64,000 nucleotides of DNA from Tragulus kanchil (GCA_022376925.1 JAIOJX010000005.1:14536501-14600500), one strand, 5' to 3'. Counted from the stretch's first letter, positions 1 to 11,940 are shown. Translations and numbers: made by a program. The notes: a model not told the origin generated them from the letters alone.

Positions 1-42
1 TACAGTCCATGGGGTTGCAAAGAGTCAGACACGACTGAGCAT
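1..42 (+). mobile_element. Bov-A/BovB 3'-end fragment
   Basis: The window opens inside the characteristic ruminant end module (AGAGTCAGACACGACTGAGC). This module ends both Bov-A-type SINEs and BovB (RTE) LINEs, so the fragment alone cannot say which. The rest of the element lies outside the window. Confidence 0.75.
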
Positions 43-483
43 GCACGTAGGCATGCAAGCTCATTTCCTTCAGAGCCATAGGGCGTAGTCATTATCAGGA
101 TCCACAGTCATCTCCAAATATATAGCTCCCAAAATCAAGGGAAGCTGGCATGGACCAGGAAATCAAGTTGTGTAAGATTAGTCCATTCTGAAGGCGCCTT
201 CAGTGAGTCATTTCTCACTGTTGACTCAACTGGTTATGTACTGGTTTTGAATTTACATACCACACACTTTACTTTCCATTACTAATTTCAACTTGCTCTT
301 TAGCCTGCATTTTTGCTGATGGCACAAAACATGTAAGCCTGTCACCTCTTCTAGCTGAAAGGTATCTCCTCAAGGTTATTATCCAGTCTTTCAGCATTTC
401 TCCTCCTATTAGGTTGATGAAGCTGTTCTCTGAATCCTTCCAGAATCTGCAGTGATGCTGCCTGAGGCACCTGCTCCTTTGGG
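43..483. other. Unannotated non-coding stretch
   Basis: AT-rich sequence with no recognised repeat, gene or RNA. It leads directly into the first tandem duplication. Confidence 0.5.
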
Positions 484-2901
484 CATAGGGTGAGCTCCAA
501 GTTCATTGCCTCTGGAGCTTAGGCCCCTACTGTCTATGACCTCCTCATCTGGACCCCAGTTTTCTCCCGGGCAACCAGATCTCTGAGAATACCCAGACCT
601 CTCAAGGAGGCCATCTCCGGGGTTGTTGACTTTCTCCCCCACCCTCAATGTGTCCGTTGCAGAGTCGTGCCACTTGATTCTGTTTCTGTTCCAATTCATG
701 ATCTGGGTGATCTTTTAAAAACTCAGACTTTTTTATTGCCTCTTCCCCCAAAGTATTTGAAGGCTCACCATTGCTTTGACAACGATTCTTAATAAGTTCA
801 ATGGAGCTCCAAATGGACTGTTCCAGCCCTGCCCCAGCCCTGCCCCTGCCCCCGTCAGGTTCTTTATTCTCTCTAACCCCTGACCGTGCTCCAGCCCCAC
901 CAGCCCTCCTTCCTTTTATACAACCTGTTGTGCACCTGCTCACCACAGGGACTTTGCACATGCTGCTTCCTCTTCACTGAATGATCTTTCTCCTCTCTTG
1001 CCTAGTTACCTACTGTTTGTTCGTCAAAATCCAAATCAGTCATTACAAATTCAATGGATGAATATGCTGTAAAGGTATTTGTACATACCTTTATCATGCC
1101 AAGGGTTTCAAAAGTGTTGTTCAGCTTCTGGTGTACTCCAAATAATTCTCTTTTCTGAAATAGTAAGGCATACTACTGAGACCTAAAACCTCTTGCTCTA
1201 ATTGAATGCTCAAATGATTAATATCTATGTTTGTCCACTAATCTGTTCTGCTTGGAGCAACTGCAAAGATGCTAACACAGATCTTGACCTGATAGGCCAA
1301 ACTATTAGTAGTAGCTCAGTGGTTATTAAAATACAGCAGGATTTCTCAGTTCATTTTGACCAACAGAATAGCTGCTCTTAGCTACCTATGTCACCTCAGA
1401 TACTGATGAATATATAGTTTTTTAATGACATTTTAAGATGTACTTGGTCAATTAATATATATTTGGTCATATTTTTCTCCCTGACTCACATTACAGTCAG
1501 AAACTCACAGTGGACTAAAGTGATATGGAATGATAATAAATGAAGTACAGTAAATATCTTTTGATTTTCTAAAAAGACTAAGTTATAATAACTTTACATA
1601 TCTGAAGCATTTGATACAGATCCAATTGAAAAATAAACTTTGAGCAAGCCTTGGAGAAGGTTCCAAACAGCAGAATCTACCAACCTAGGAAACATAGGGT
1701 GAGCTCCAAGTTCATTGCCTCTGGAGCTTAGGCCCCTACTGTCTATGACCTCCTCATCTGGACCCCAGTTTTCTCCCGGGCAACCAGATCTCTGAGAATA
1801 CCCAGACCTCTCAAGGAGGCCATCTCCGGGGTTGTTGACTTTCTCCCCCACCCTCAATGTGTCCGTTGCAGAGTCGTGCCACTTGATTCTGTTTCTGTTC
1901 CAATTCATGATCTGGGTGATCTTTTAAAAACTCAGACTTTTTTATTGCCTCTTCCCCCAAAGTATTTGAAGGCTCACCATTGCTTTGACAACGATTCTTA
2001 ATAAGTTCAATGGAGCTCCAAATGGACTGTTCCAGCCCTGCCCCAGCCCTGCCCCTGCCCCCGTCAGGTTCTTTATTCTCTCTAACCCCTGACCGTGCTC
2101 CAGCCCCACCAGCCCTCCTTCCTTTTATACAACCTGTTGTGCACCTGCTCACCACAGGGACTTTGCACATGCTGCTTCCTCTTCACTGAATGATCTTTCT
2201 CCTCTCTTGCCTAGTTACCTACTGTTTGTTCGTCAAAATCCAAATCAGTCATTACAAATTCAATGGATGAATATGCTGTAAAGGTATTTGTACATACCTT
2301 TATCATGCCAAGGGTTTCAAAAGTGTTGTTCAGCTTCTGGTGTACTCCAAATAATTCTCTTTTCTGAAATAGTAAGGCATACTACTGAGACCTAAAACCT
2401 CTTGCTCTAATTGAATGCTCAAATGATTAATATCTATGTTTGTCCACTAATCTGTTCTGCTTGGAGCAACTGCAAAGATGCTAACACAGATCTTGACCTG
2501 ATAGGCCAAACTATTAGTAGTAGCTCAGTGGTTATTAAAATACAGCAGGATTTCTCAGTTCATTTTGACCAACAGAATAGCTGCTCTTAGCTACCTATGT
2601 CACCTCAGATACTGATGAATATATAGTTTTTTAATGACATTTTAAGATGTACTTGGTCAATTAATATATATTTGGTCATATTTTTCTCCCTGACTCACAT
2701 TACAGTCAGAAACTCACAGTGGACTAAAGTGATATGGAATGATAATAAATGAAGTACAGTAAATATCTTTTGATTTTCTAAAAAGACTAAGTTATAATAA
2801 CTTTACATATCTGAAGCATTTGATACAGATCCAATTGAAAAATAAACTTTGAGCAAGCCTTGGAGAAGGTTCCAAACAGCAGAATCTACCAACCTAGGAA
2901 A
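484..2901. repeat. Tandem duplication A, unit 1209 bp
   Basis: Copy 1 is 484-1692 and copy 2 is 1693-2901, offset 1209 at both ends. I see no indel between the copies. The junction reads CCTAGGAAACATAGGGTG, with ACA shared by the two ends. Each copy carries an L2 fragment. Interpreted as an unmerged assembly overlap. Confidence 0.9.
860..1050 (+). mobile_element. L2 LINE 3' fragment
   Basis: Resembles the L2 3' region containing the CTTTGCACATGCTG(TT)CC stretch (here at about 952-970), followed by pyrimidine-rich sequence. Ancient mammalian repeat, strongly diverged. An identical image lies at 2069-2259 because of the surrounding duplication. Confidence 0.6.
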
Positions 2902-3040
2902 CAGTCCCTCTGGGAATAGTCATTTCTTTTCCCTATTTAGGCTGCTGCTGTTGTTTGGGTGAGTAGTTTGGTGTGCTGGTTGGCCAAGTGTTAAGAAAGC
3001 AAATGAGAAAATCCTGAAAATTCAGAAGAAAGAAATTCCT
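2902..3040. other. Unannotated single-copy sequence
   Basis: Sequence after duplication A, without recognised features. Confidence 0.4.
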
Positions 3041-3042
3041 GT

Positions 3043-3085
3043 GTATGTGCGTGTGTGTACACACACACACACACACACACACACG
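3043..3085. repeat. TG/AC microsatellite
   Basis: A short TG-rich stretch passes into an (AC)n run of about 13 units. Likely length-polymorphic. Confidence 0.9.
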
Positions 3086-3162
3086 CTGTGCACAGATACA
3101 AAGTTACAATCACTGGACCTAACAGAACAGACACAGATTTTCTTACTACTTGAAAATGAATG

Positions 3163-3347
3163 GGGACTTCCCTGGCAGTCCAGTGGTTATGGCTTTGCCT
3201 TCCAATACCTGGGGAGGGGGCTCGGTCTTTGGCTGGGGAGCTAACATCTCACATGCCTTGTGGCCAATAAAATCAAAGCATAAGACAGAGCAAGACTGTA
3301 ACAAATTCAATAAAGACTTTAAAAATAGTCTGCGTCCAAAAAAAATT
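3163..3347 (+). mobile_element. CHR-1-type tRNA-Glu SINE
   Basis: Head GGGGACTTCCCTGG, a tRNA-related body with a degraded B box, then the CHR-1 tail signature (CAAATTCAATAAAGACTTTA) and an A-rich end. About 185 bp, near full length. Confidence 0.8.
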
Positions 3348-3936
3348 ATTTTAATGAATAAATAAGAAAAGATTTCAATATCTGTTATTGGAATCCAAAT
3401 AGTATTCAGGCATCATCTGGGGCATTTGTTAGCTTTCAACTTCTCAGATTAACTCAGCGACAATATCAAGAATAGAAAGGCAGTAAATGACAGAGTACCC
3501 AAAGGGAAAATGCAAGCTCAAGGTCTGAGTTCCTTAGCGGAGCACATCCAATCCCCCAGCATTCTTGCTTGAATAAGTGGAGTTTGGAGGAAGTGATATG
3601 GTCCCGGCCTCCCTCTGCAACTATAACCAGCAGGCAAGCTCCACAAGACAACATTCCAATAATTTCAGGTGGCTGTTCGAACAGAGCAGGGCTGTTATGA
3701 ATAGAACAATGAAATACACATCCTCAGCCCCATCTATGTGGCTTCTCGAGGCACATAGATGCATGTCTGGATTCACTGTCCTAGTGTGCATGTTAGTGCA
3801 CTTCTTATTCTTTCTCATGTCTTACTTTTTAAAATGCAAACTTTAATATCTTCGTTAGAAAGTTTTTCTTGGAAATAGATTTAAAACACAAGGAGTTAAA
3901 TCTCTACAAGGGAAAGGACACTAATGTGAACTTGGT
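3348..3936. other. Unannotated non-coding stretch
   Basis: Mixed-composition sequence with no recognised repeat. Short open frames on both strands (about 60-90 codons) overlap each other and have no family resemblance. Confidence 0.5.
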
Positions 3937-6135
3937 CATGTGGGACACACCCTTACAACAACCTCTCTAAGAACTCCGTTGTGTCTCTTCCACAGGGATA
4001 CAAATGTCTCGCTGTAAATCCAAGATGTTACTGCTGACTTTCCATAGTTAGTAACGAATGCTTCTGATCTGCTTGCATAGACAACAGGAAATGAGTGACA
4101 TTAGGGCCTTGGAAATAAATTATTGGGTATGTAGACCCAAGAATGCAATGTTTTGGGGTTACAGTTTTTCATCTGCTTACTCCATTTCATCCCATGCACT
4201 CCATTTACCTTTGTTTTTTTCTATATATCATTGTCAGGATGATCTTCCTAAGGATAGCTTTGCTCAGCCCTGCCCGGTTCAGAGGCTGCTCTTCACCTTT
4301 AGACTGATGTGGAAATCTTCACCCACAATAGAGACCTGCCCACATAAAATTCCAGCCAGGAGTGTAGCTATTTTTCACTCCATACCCTCACCCAACACCA
4401 TACTTAAACTCTGCGTTAGAGACAAAGTAGATGGCTTCCTGTTCTCTGTTTATCTTTACATGGTTATTTCCCAGCGTATCTTTTAACATTTTTCTTGGGC
4501 CCTAAAATCCATCTCAAATATCATCTCTTTAATGAAACTTTTCCCTAGGTCTCCCAGTTACATACGTCCCCCTACTCTTTCAGTGGCAGCCTGGCTGTGT
4601 ATTTCTCTTAACTACAGTAGGTCTGTATTCCTCCTAGAAGCGTGTGGACTTACCTCAATTCCCACCTCCATTCAGAACTCCCCAGGGGAAGCCCATGTGT
4701 CATCTCCATGCCACAGCCCAACCCCTACAGCCCAATCCTTGGCTCAAAATGGGCATCTTGAAAAGGAGCTGAATCAATGTATTTTTCCACTGATTTATGA
4801 GCAACCAAAAACTATCAGATATTAGGTGGATATTCTCTTCCCTTTAGAGAAGAAAGACTGTCTATCCATCCAGTTCTCTACTAACCTGTTACTATCTCAT
4901 ATCAGAAATGTTTCAGTGAGGTCAGGAAATAGCAAAAGAGAACCATGGGTCTTCTGATATTACAGTGCCTTAGGAGTACAGAGGCCTTAATTTGTCCCTA
5001 GACCCATTTCAAAGGGTGTGTGAATAGATATATACATGTGGGACACACCTTACAACAACCTCTCTAAGAACTCCGTTGTGTCTCTTCCACAGGGATACAA
5101 ATGTCTCGCTGTAAATCCAAGATGTTACTGCTGACTTTCCATAGTTAGTAACGAATGCTTCTGATCTGCTTGCATAGACAACAGGAAATGAGTGACATTA
5201 GGGCCTTGGAAATAAATTATTGGGTATGTAGACCCAAGAATGCAATGTTTTGGGGTTACAGTTTTTCATCTGCTTACTCCATTTCATCCCATGCACTCCA
5301 TTTACCTTTGTTTTTTTCTATATATCATTGTCAGGATGATCTTCCTAAGGATAGCTTTGCTCAGCCCTGCCCGGTTCAGAGGCTGCTCTTCACCTTTAGA
5401 CTGATGTGGAAATCTTCACCCACAATAGAGACCTGCCCACATAAAATTCCAGCCAGGAGTGTAGCTATTTTTCACTCCATACCCTCACCCAACACCATAC
5501 TTAAACTCTGCGTTAGAGACAAAGTAGATGGCTTCCTGTTCTCTGTTTATCTTTACATGGTTATTTCCCAGCGTATCTTTTAACATTTTTCTTGGGCCCT
5601 AAAATCCATCTCAAATATCATCTCTTTAATGAAACTTTTCCCTAGGTCTCCCAGTTACATACGTCCCCCTACTCTTTCAGTGGCAGCCTGGCTGTGTATT
5701 TCTCTTAACTACAGTAGGTCTGTATTCCTCCTAGAAGCGTGTGGACTTACCTCAATTCCCACCTCCATTCAGAACTCCCCAGGGGAAGCCCATGTGTCAT
5801 CTCCATGCCACAGCCCAACCCCTACAGCCCAATCCTTGGCTCAAAATGGGCATCTTGAAAAGGAGCTGAATCAATGTATTTTTCCACTGATTTATGAGCA
5901 ACCAAAAACTATCAGATATTAGGTGGATATTCTCTTCCCTTTAGAGAAGAAAGACTGTCTATCCATCCAGTTCTCTACTAACCTGTTACTATCTCATATC
6001 AGAAATGTTTCAGTGAGGTCAGGAAATAGCAAAAGAGAACCATGGGTCTTCTGATATTACAGTGCCTTAGGAGTACAGAGGCCTTAATTTGTCCCTAGAC
6101 CCATTTCAAAGGGTGTGTGAATAGATATATACATG
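3937..6135. repeat. Tandem duplication B, unit about 1098 bp
   Basis: Copy 1 is 3937-5034 and copy 2 is 5035-6135. The only indel I see is a C run (CACACCCTT against CACACCTT) near the left end of copy 2. The copies join at a shared CATG. Open frames of 142 and 97 codons appear twice only because of this duplication. Confidence 0.9.
4240..4640 (+). mobile_element. L2-like ancient LINE fragment
   Basis: Pyrimidine-rich sequence with L2-type phrases (GATCTTCCTAAGG, then AAATATCATCTCTTTAATGA with CTTTTCCCTAGGTCTCCC). Duplicated at 5337-5737. Diverged, so the family call is tentative. Confidence 0.45.
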
Positions 6136-6160
6136 GCCGTGCATTAAGAAGTGGGAACCT

Positions 6161-6437
6161 GGCTTTCCCTGGTGGTCCAGTGGGTAAGGAGTCCACCTTG
6201 CAGTGCAGGGGGCACCAGTTCGATCCCTGGCCCAGGAATATCACATGTGCCTTGGAGCAGCTGAGCCAGTGGGTCTCATTGCAAGCCAGGACTCTGGAGT
6301 GCATGCACCCAGAGCCAGTGCTCTGCAAAGAGAGAGGCCACTGAAATGGGAGGCCCACACAGGCCAAAGAATGAAGATGGATGAAAATAAATAAATAAAT
6401 GAAACAATAAAGGGGCCAAAATTGAAAAAAAAAAAAG
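6161..6437 (+). mobile_element. CHR-2-like SINE, short-tail type
   Basis: Head GGCTTTCCCTGGTGGTCCAG, B box GTTCGATCCC, CHR-2-like body (GGAGTGCATGCACCCAGAGC), then GCCAAAGAATGAAGATGGAT, (AAAT)n, GGGCCAAAATTG and an A12 tail. This is the GGCCAAAATT tail subtype. An L1 3' end follows it directly. Confidence 0.85.
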
Positions 6438-6640
6438 GAGGGACCCTGCAGTATAGCACAGGGAGCTCAGCTCAGTGCTCTGTGATGACCTAGATGGGCG
6501 GGATGGGGAAGGGAGAATGGGAGGGAAGTCCAAGAGGGAGGGGATATGCATATACATACAGCAGATTCACTTCATTGTTCAGCAGGAACCAATAGAGCAC
6601 TGTAAAACAAGCATACACCAATAAAAATACAGAGTCTGTG
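6438..6640 (+). mobile_element. Artiodactyl L1 3' UTR fragment
   Basis: Contains TATAGCACAGGGAGCTCAG, GTGCTCTGTGATGACCTAGA, AGGGGATATGCATATACATA and a CACCAATAAAAATA end, the usual order in artiodactyl L1 3' ends. Repeated at 7042-7245 by duplication C. Confidence 0.8.
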
Positions 6641-6764
6641 AACAGTGGGAAAATGCAGAGGGGGCAGGATTTGGGGAGCCTCTTACCACTAATAAGAAAC
6701 TAGGTTAAAAAAAAGAAAAAATAATGAAATCATGCCATTTGCAGCAACATGAAAGAACTTAGAG

Positions 6765-7000
6765 GGGCTTCCCTGGCGATCCAGTGGGTAAGGACACCAC
6801 CTTGCAGTGCAAGGGGCGCTGGTTCGATCCCTGGCTTGGGAAGATCCCACGTGCTGTGGAGCAGCTGGACCGATGTGTCCAATTACTGAGCCGGAGCTCT
6901 GGGGTGCATGCGCCCGGAACCAGAGCTCTACGACAACAGAGGCCACTGCGATGGGAGGTCCACACGGGCCAAAGAACAAAGATGGATGAAAAAAAAAAAA
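6765..7000 (+). mobile_element. CHR-2-like SINE, cut by the duplication junction
   Basis: Same element as the complete one at 7370-7682, but ending abruptly at GATGGATGAAAA where copy 2 of duplication C begins. It lacks its tail and right target-site duplication. Confidence 0.8.
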
Positions 7001-7369
7001 TAAATGAAACAATAAAGGGGCCAAAATTGAAAAAAAAAAAAGGAGGGACCCTGCAGTATAGCACAGGGAGCTCAGCTCAGTGCTCTGTGATGACCTAGAT
7101 GGGCGGGATGGGGAAGGGAGAATGGGAGGGAAGTCCAAGAGGGAGGGGATATGCATATACATACAGCAGATTCACTTCATTGTTCAGCAGGAACCAATAG
7201 AGCACTGTAAAACAAGCATACACCAATAAAAATACAGAGTCTGTGAACAGTGGGAAAATGCAGAGGGGGCAGGATTTGGGGAGCCTCTTACCACTAATAA
7301 GAAACTAGGTTAAAAAAAAGAAAAAATAATGAAATCATGCCATTTGCAGCAACATGAAAGAACTTAGAG

Positions 7370-7682
7370 GGGCTTCCCTGGCGATCCAGTGGGTAAGGAC
7401 ACCACCTTGCAGTGCAAGGGGCGCTGGTTCGATCCCTGGCTTGGGAAGATCCCACGTGCTGTGGAGCAGCTGGACCGATGTGTCCAATTACTGAGCCGGA
7501 GCTCTGGGGTGCATGCGCCCGGAACCAGAGCTCTACGACAACAGAGGCCACTGCGATGGGAGGTCCACACGGGCCAAAGAACAAAGATGGATGAAAAATA
7601 GATAAATGAAAGACCAAGAGAAGTGGCCCGCCTGCCCCCACTTCCTCACCAACCTGCCTCCCCCCTCCCCACCCAAAAAAAA
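7370..7682 (+). mobile_element. CHR-2-like SINE, long-tail type, nested in L1
   Basis: Complete element: head, B box GTTCGATCCC, body, GCCAAAGAACAAAGATGGAT, then GAAGTGGCCCGCC, a C/T-rich stretch and an A tail. Imperfect target duplication AGAACTTAG / AGAACTCAG lies on either side within the L1, so it inserted after the L1. Confidence 0.85.
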
Positions 7683-7901
7683 CAGAACTCAGGGATGATC
7701 ATCCTAAGTGAAGCAAGTCAGGAAAAGAAAGAAATATACGGTATCACTTATATGTGGACTCTTAAGAAATGTTACAAATGAGCTTATTTACAAAACAGAA
7801 ACTGGCTCACACTTTTCAAAAATAAATTTATGGTTGCCAAAGGGGAAAGATGGGGATAAATTAGGAGTTGGAAATTAACAGGCACACTCTACTGTGTGTG
7901 T

Positions 7902-7956
7902 ATATATATATATTAATATAAAATATATATATATATATATAATATATACTCAACAA
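7902..7956. repeat. TG/TA microsatellite inside L1
   Basis: Several GT units followed by two TA runs. Likely unstable in length. Confidence 0.85.
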
Positions 7957-8136
7957 GGACTTCCTATAGAGCACCAGGAACTCGACACAATACTCTGTAA
8001 TAACCTAAATGGGAAAGGAATCTGAAGAAGAACAGATACATGTGTATGTATAACTGAACCACTTTGCTGTACACCTGAAACTAACACAACATTGTAAGTC
8101 AACTATACTGCAAATAAAATAAAAATTAAATTAAAA

Positions 8137-10689
8137 AAAAGAAAGCAGGAGGGGATGGCAAGTGTGGGGTTGGAAAGAGCAAAGGAAGGTCACTAAAGTG
8201 GAGCGAGAAGACATTCCAGTTGGTTGAGACCAGGGCTGTTGAGAACCTACGGCACACACGGCCCTCTTGGAGCCTCTTCATCTATGAAATGCCACGGAGG
8301 TGATGAGGGTCCAAAGGCCTGGAAGATTCTTGAATTAAAAGGCAAGATGGAAAGGCCAACGCACAACCATTATTATTGTAAGGAACGTGTCATAGACAGA
8401 AACAGACACCACAATGCATAATTTTTTAAAAATAAATACCACGCTGTCAAATTGGAGAGTGACTGGCTGTGAGATACTTTGGCAACTGCAGCAGAGCAAA
8501 TGTTCAGGAGAGGTGAGTATTTTTCCACTCTTCCAGAAGGCTGGGAGCATAAACAGCAACATTTTTTTTTTTTTTTTTTTGCCTCTATCTTTCAGTCGTG
8601 TCCATCAAATGAAGCTTTCAAGTTGAATGCTGAATAAAATACCCTAAACACAGCAGAGAGCAGGTCCAGACGGAACATCTTGAAACTGGTAAGCTGTGAG
8701 AGAAAGCATGCACACCCCACGTGAACGTTTCGGCAATGTCAGAGATTACAGCCCCTTAGGAAAAAAAAAAAATCAGGCTGTGATTCTCTTCAGCGCGATC
8801 CCTTTTAGTGATCTAGGGGGAATTGAAGTTTTTAACTGCAGGATGGACTGTCACAGCAATGTAGGCAGTGTTGATGGCATCGGAGGGGAGACCAGTTAGC
8901 TGGACACCCTGTACGCTGGGACAAACTAGGATGCGCTGAGAGCAGAGAAAACGTATTCAAGAGTCACGTCCCTCGCACCGGCCAGTGCTGCACACCAACC
9001 TCAGGCGCAGGGGTGAAGCAAGACCAGCCATGTTAGCATGGATTCAGGACCAAGGGCACAGCGAGAGAGGGGATGCAGCGGCGGCAGACTTGCCCACCAG
9101 CGAAGAGACTGGCTAATAATAGTTGTGTTTATACCAGAGAGAATTGAAGCCACAGCAGAAGGGGAAACTGAAGACATTACGTTTTAGTAGAGCTAATTTT
9201 GTAAGAAGGGGGAAAGCGCTGAGGGAAATGAAACAGGATAAAGCTGTTGAAGAGAAAGCCACGAAGGAAATAGAAAGTGTGCGGATAGAAGTGAATGCGT
9301 GGCCAAAAATCACTACAAGCTACCCAGCCATAAATATTCCAACAGGGTGGGGGTGGGGAAAGAAACCAAGGTGGGCTAAAATCAATGGTGAGAGAAACAG
9401 ACATGCTCGGATCAGAAGAATTTGTCGAAGGCTAAGAAATCAAGGACTGGCGAAAAGCTGAGGAGTGAATGCACATAAATTGTGGAGAGGCCATTCTTTG
9501 GTTGAACAAACACCTCGGTTTACTCCTCTATGCATTTTCCTCCCAGTTCCCTTTCTGTCATCCTATGAATAGTCCTGTTTGTACTTTTCTGTCCTGCATC
9601 CACTTGATCCACATCCAGATCATTATTTAGGTTGTATTTACGCCCAGAAATTCTTGATTAAAGTTAGGGAAGTGGTTTATTTGAAGATGGGATGATGGGG
9701 ACCTCACTTTGGGGGAAATACTAAAGGTTTAGGCCCTGGCTACCCTCCCTGGTAAGAATGCTTCTCTCAACATCAGAATGAGGTGAGTGAAGAACTTCTG
9801 AAGTGCACACCAAATAAATGAAGACATCAACAATGGATGTTAAGATCCACATCACGCTCTGGGGCACACAGCCACTGAGGAAGGCACAGACTGGCATCGC
9901 TGCCCCACTCTCCCCTTAGGACAGTCCCTGAATTCAGTGGGAAGAAGGCACACATTTTTATGTGGCTCTGCACAGGGTGAGAAAGGCACTGGAGACCTAC
10001 AGCTTTTAAGCCTTAACTCCAATAAGTAGGTCAAGTGGCAGTCTGCAAATTAAAAATGAAAAGTCAGGAAGGGGCAAAAATTGTACCTCATGGCTCTATT
10101 ACCAGCAAATGACTCCAACTCAGCTTGGTGAAAAGGGAAACAAAAATAAGAAAAAGAATCAATCACCTGATATGTGGAAATCAAATACATTTATCAGCAA
10201 GCACACACACTCTGAAATCCAAAATAGCATGTGTTTTAGTCTTTCATTTTAACAGATTTTGGGGTATCCGTTCATTGGGTAGCTTTCATTTGATACAAAG
10301 AGTCCAGAAAAAATGTCAGGCACTAGGAATTTCTACCTACAGGCAAGCTCCCTGTACCCTGATCCAAGAGGCCCTGTTGGGAGTAGCCATGGGTCAGGAT
10401 TCCGCAGCCGACTCCATCTTTGCGTGAGCTACACTGAGAAGAGAGAGAAATGGCTAGGCTCTCATCACATACAGTAGAGAGCATAACATTTCCTCACTAA
10501 GAAAGCTGGGGGCTAGAGACAGCTTGACAGGCTGTCTCAAGGCTGACTTCTACCGGGGAAGATGAGGCCATACTTGGCTCTCGTATTAATATCCCAGCTT
10601 GGAGTAATGAGCTGGCCAACAATCTTGTGGAAAAACCAAACCAAACCTTTTGGCCAGCCCAGGATGGGACCAGCAGGAAATCAGAAGAG
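8137..10689. other. Repeat-poor single-copy stretch
   Basis: About 2.5 kb in which I recognise no SINE, L1, LTR or L2. It has scattered CpGs (for example around 8720-8740 and 8960-9000) and a T run at 8562-8581. The longest open frame is 112 codons (9123-9461, +) with no recognisable domain. No convincing gene, but it may include conserved non-coding sequence. Confidence 0.4.
8562..8581. repeat. Poly(T) run
   Basis: About 20 T. No SINE body is recognisable on either side. Confidence 0.8.
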
Positions 10690-11140
10690 GGTTGTAATGG
10701 GTTAAATAATGTGCTCCCCAAATGCATTGTTCATCTGAAATCTCAGTGTGGTTTTATTTGGAAATAAGGTGGTTACAAATGTAATTAGGTAAGATGACGT
10801 TGCACAAATCCTAAGTCCACTGACTGGTGTCCATATAATACACAGACACACACACACACACCACACACACACGCATAGAGGAAAGATGATCATATGAAGA
10901 TAAACAGAAGCAGAGTTGAGTGATGCAGCTACAAGCCAAGGAATGCCGAGGCTTGCCAGCAACCACCAGAAGCTAGAAAGAGGCTAGGAAGAATTCTCCC
11001 CTCGACTTTAGAGAGCGTACAGCCCGGCTGCCACCTTGACTTTGGACTTCTTTCCTCCAGAATATGATGTCAGAGAATCAATTTTTGTTTTAAATCGTCC
11101 AGTTTGTGGTGCTTTGTTATGACGGCCCTAGGAAACGAGT
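10690..11140 (+). mobile_element. MLT1-type LTR (ERVL-MaLR)
   Basis: Solitary, non-coding LTR remnant in the MLT1 order: TTATTTGGAAATAAGG, GACTGGTGTCC, CTACAAGCCAAGGAATGCC, AGCAACCACCAGAAGC, CTCCAGAATATGATG, CCAGTTTGTGGTGCTTTGTT and CCTAGGAAACGAGTG. Ancient and diverged. Its 3' part is repeated at 12120-12207 by duplication D. Confidence 0.75.
10841..10874. repeat. CA microsatellite inside the MLT1 LTR
   Basis: (CA)n with one interruption, lying in the LTR between the TGGTGTCC and AGAGGAAAG blocks. Confidence 0.85.
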
Positions 11141-11655
11141 GTATATGAGGATGATCACAGACAGAGAGTCTGACAATGGGTGACAAAAGGAGTGAGGAGA
11201 CAGAATAACTACAAAAAGAAGCCCAGAGGACAATAGAGGTACAGCCTCTCAGGACCTTTCCCTACAGAGTAAATAGCCTGATGCAGCCCCCACACACAGC
11301 TGGGGGTGGAGGGGAAAGGGAGAGTACATTTTAAAAATCAAGTCTCGGGACAATTTTGATGTGCATGAAAGTCACACTGAAATCCTCATTGGCCAGGTAC
11401 TGCAAAGGGAACAGCAGGCAGGGGCAGAAAAGAAAAGTGTCTTTTGTTTCCAAGGGGCAGTGTTTTTAGCTGTACCCTGCTGGAAGCTATTCCTTCCCAC
11501 TCAAAAGCAAGGTGAAAGATAAAGCGCTCCTCTTGACAGGCCGCAAGGAGAGATCAGAGGGTTTGCTGGAATCAGTACAGTAGGAGATTCAGGAACTTAG
11601 AATAAACCATGGTCATCAGGCTGAGAAGAGGTGTGGGGCAATTGCTTCCTGGCTA
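11141..11655. other. Unannotated stretch within duplication D
   Basis: Purine-rich single-copy-like sequence between the MLT1 LTR and the Bov-A2 element. No recognised feature. Its image is 12208-12720. Confidence 0.45.
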
Positions 11656-11658
11656 TTA

Positions 11659-11940
11659 GTCTACCCAGCTCTCTGCGACCCCATGGACTGTAGCCTGCTA
11701 GGCTCCTCTGTCCATGGAATTCTCCAGGCAAGAATACCGGAGTGGGTAACCACTCTGTTCTCCAGGGGATCTCCCAACCCAGGGATCAAACCCAGGTTTC
11801 CCACATTGCAGGCAGTTCTTAACCATCTGAGTCCTCTGAGCCACCAGGAAAGCCCAGGAATACTGGAGTAGGTAGCCTATCCCTTCTCCAAGGCACCTTT
11901 CCAACCCAGGAATCGAATCAGGATCTCCTGCATTGCAGGG
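11659..11940 (-). mobile_element. Bov-tA2/Bov-A2 SINE with extra partial unit
   Basis: Reverse-strand markers are CTCTGCGACCCCATGGACTG, TCCAGGCAAGAATACCGGAG and CCCAACCCAGGGATC. A second partial Bov-A unit follows (GAATACTGGAGTAGGTAGCC to TCCTGCATTGCAGGG). Image at 12724-13005. Confidence 0.85.

Larger units (their letters stand above)
6396..7598. repeat. Tandem duplication C, unit 605 bp
   Basis: Copy 1 is 6396-7000 and copy 2 is 7001-7598, offset 605. The junction lies in A-rich SINE tail sequence (GATGGATGAAAA followed by TAAATGAAAC). It joins the 3' part of one SINE to the tail of another. This unit is about half the length of the others, possibly because the join was seeded by SINE homology. 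Confidence 0.85.
7324..8136 (+). mobile_element. L1 3' end interrupted by a SINE
   Basis: L1 sequence runs to about 7369 (CATTTGCAGCAACATG), is interrupted by a SINE at 7370-7682, and resumes at GATGATCATCCTAAGTGAAG. It then shows TATCACTTATATGTGGA, a TA microsatellite, GAAACTAACACAACATTGTA and an A-rich end. The phrases are in normal L1 3' UTR order. No ORF2 remains. Confidence 0.8.

Noticed and set aside
484..2901. CRISPR array or satellite
   Set aside because: The repeats are two-copy, about 1.2 kb, without spacers; this is eukaryotic DNA with no short regular repeat-spacer structure.
6689..7162. 157-codon and related frames with recurring GPCGPPIAVASV or GQRTKMDE peptides as a protein family
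   Set aside because: They recur because they are translations of the CHR-2-like SINE in either orientation; the recurrence is of the SINE.
8562..8581. Poly(T) as the tail of a reverse-strand retroposon
   Set aside because: No SINE, LINE or processed transcript body is recognisable on either side and no target duplication is visible.
10690..11140. Functional endogenous retrovirus
   Set aside because: Only a diverged solitary MaLR-type LTR is present, without internal genes or a paired LTR in the window; the second partial image comes from duplication D.
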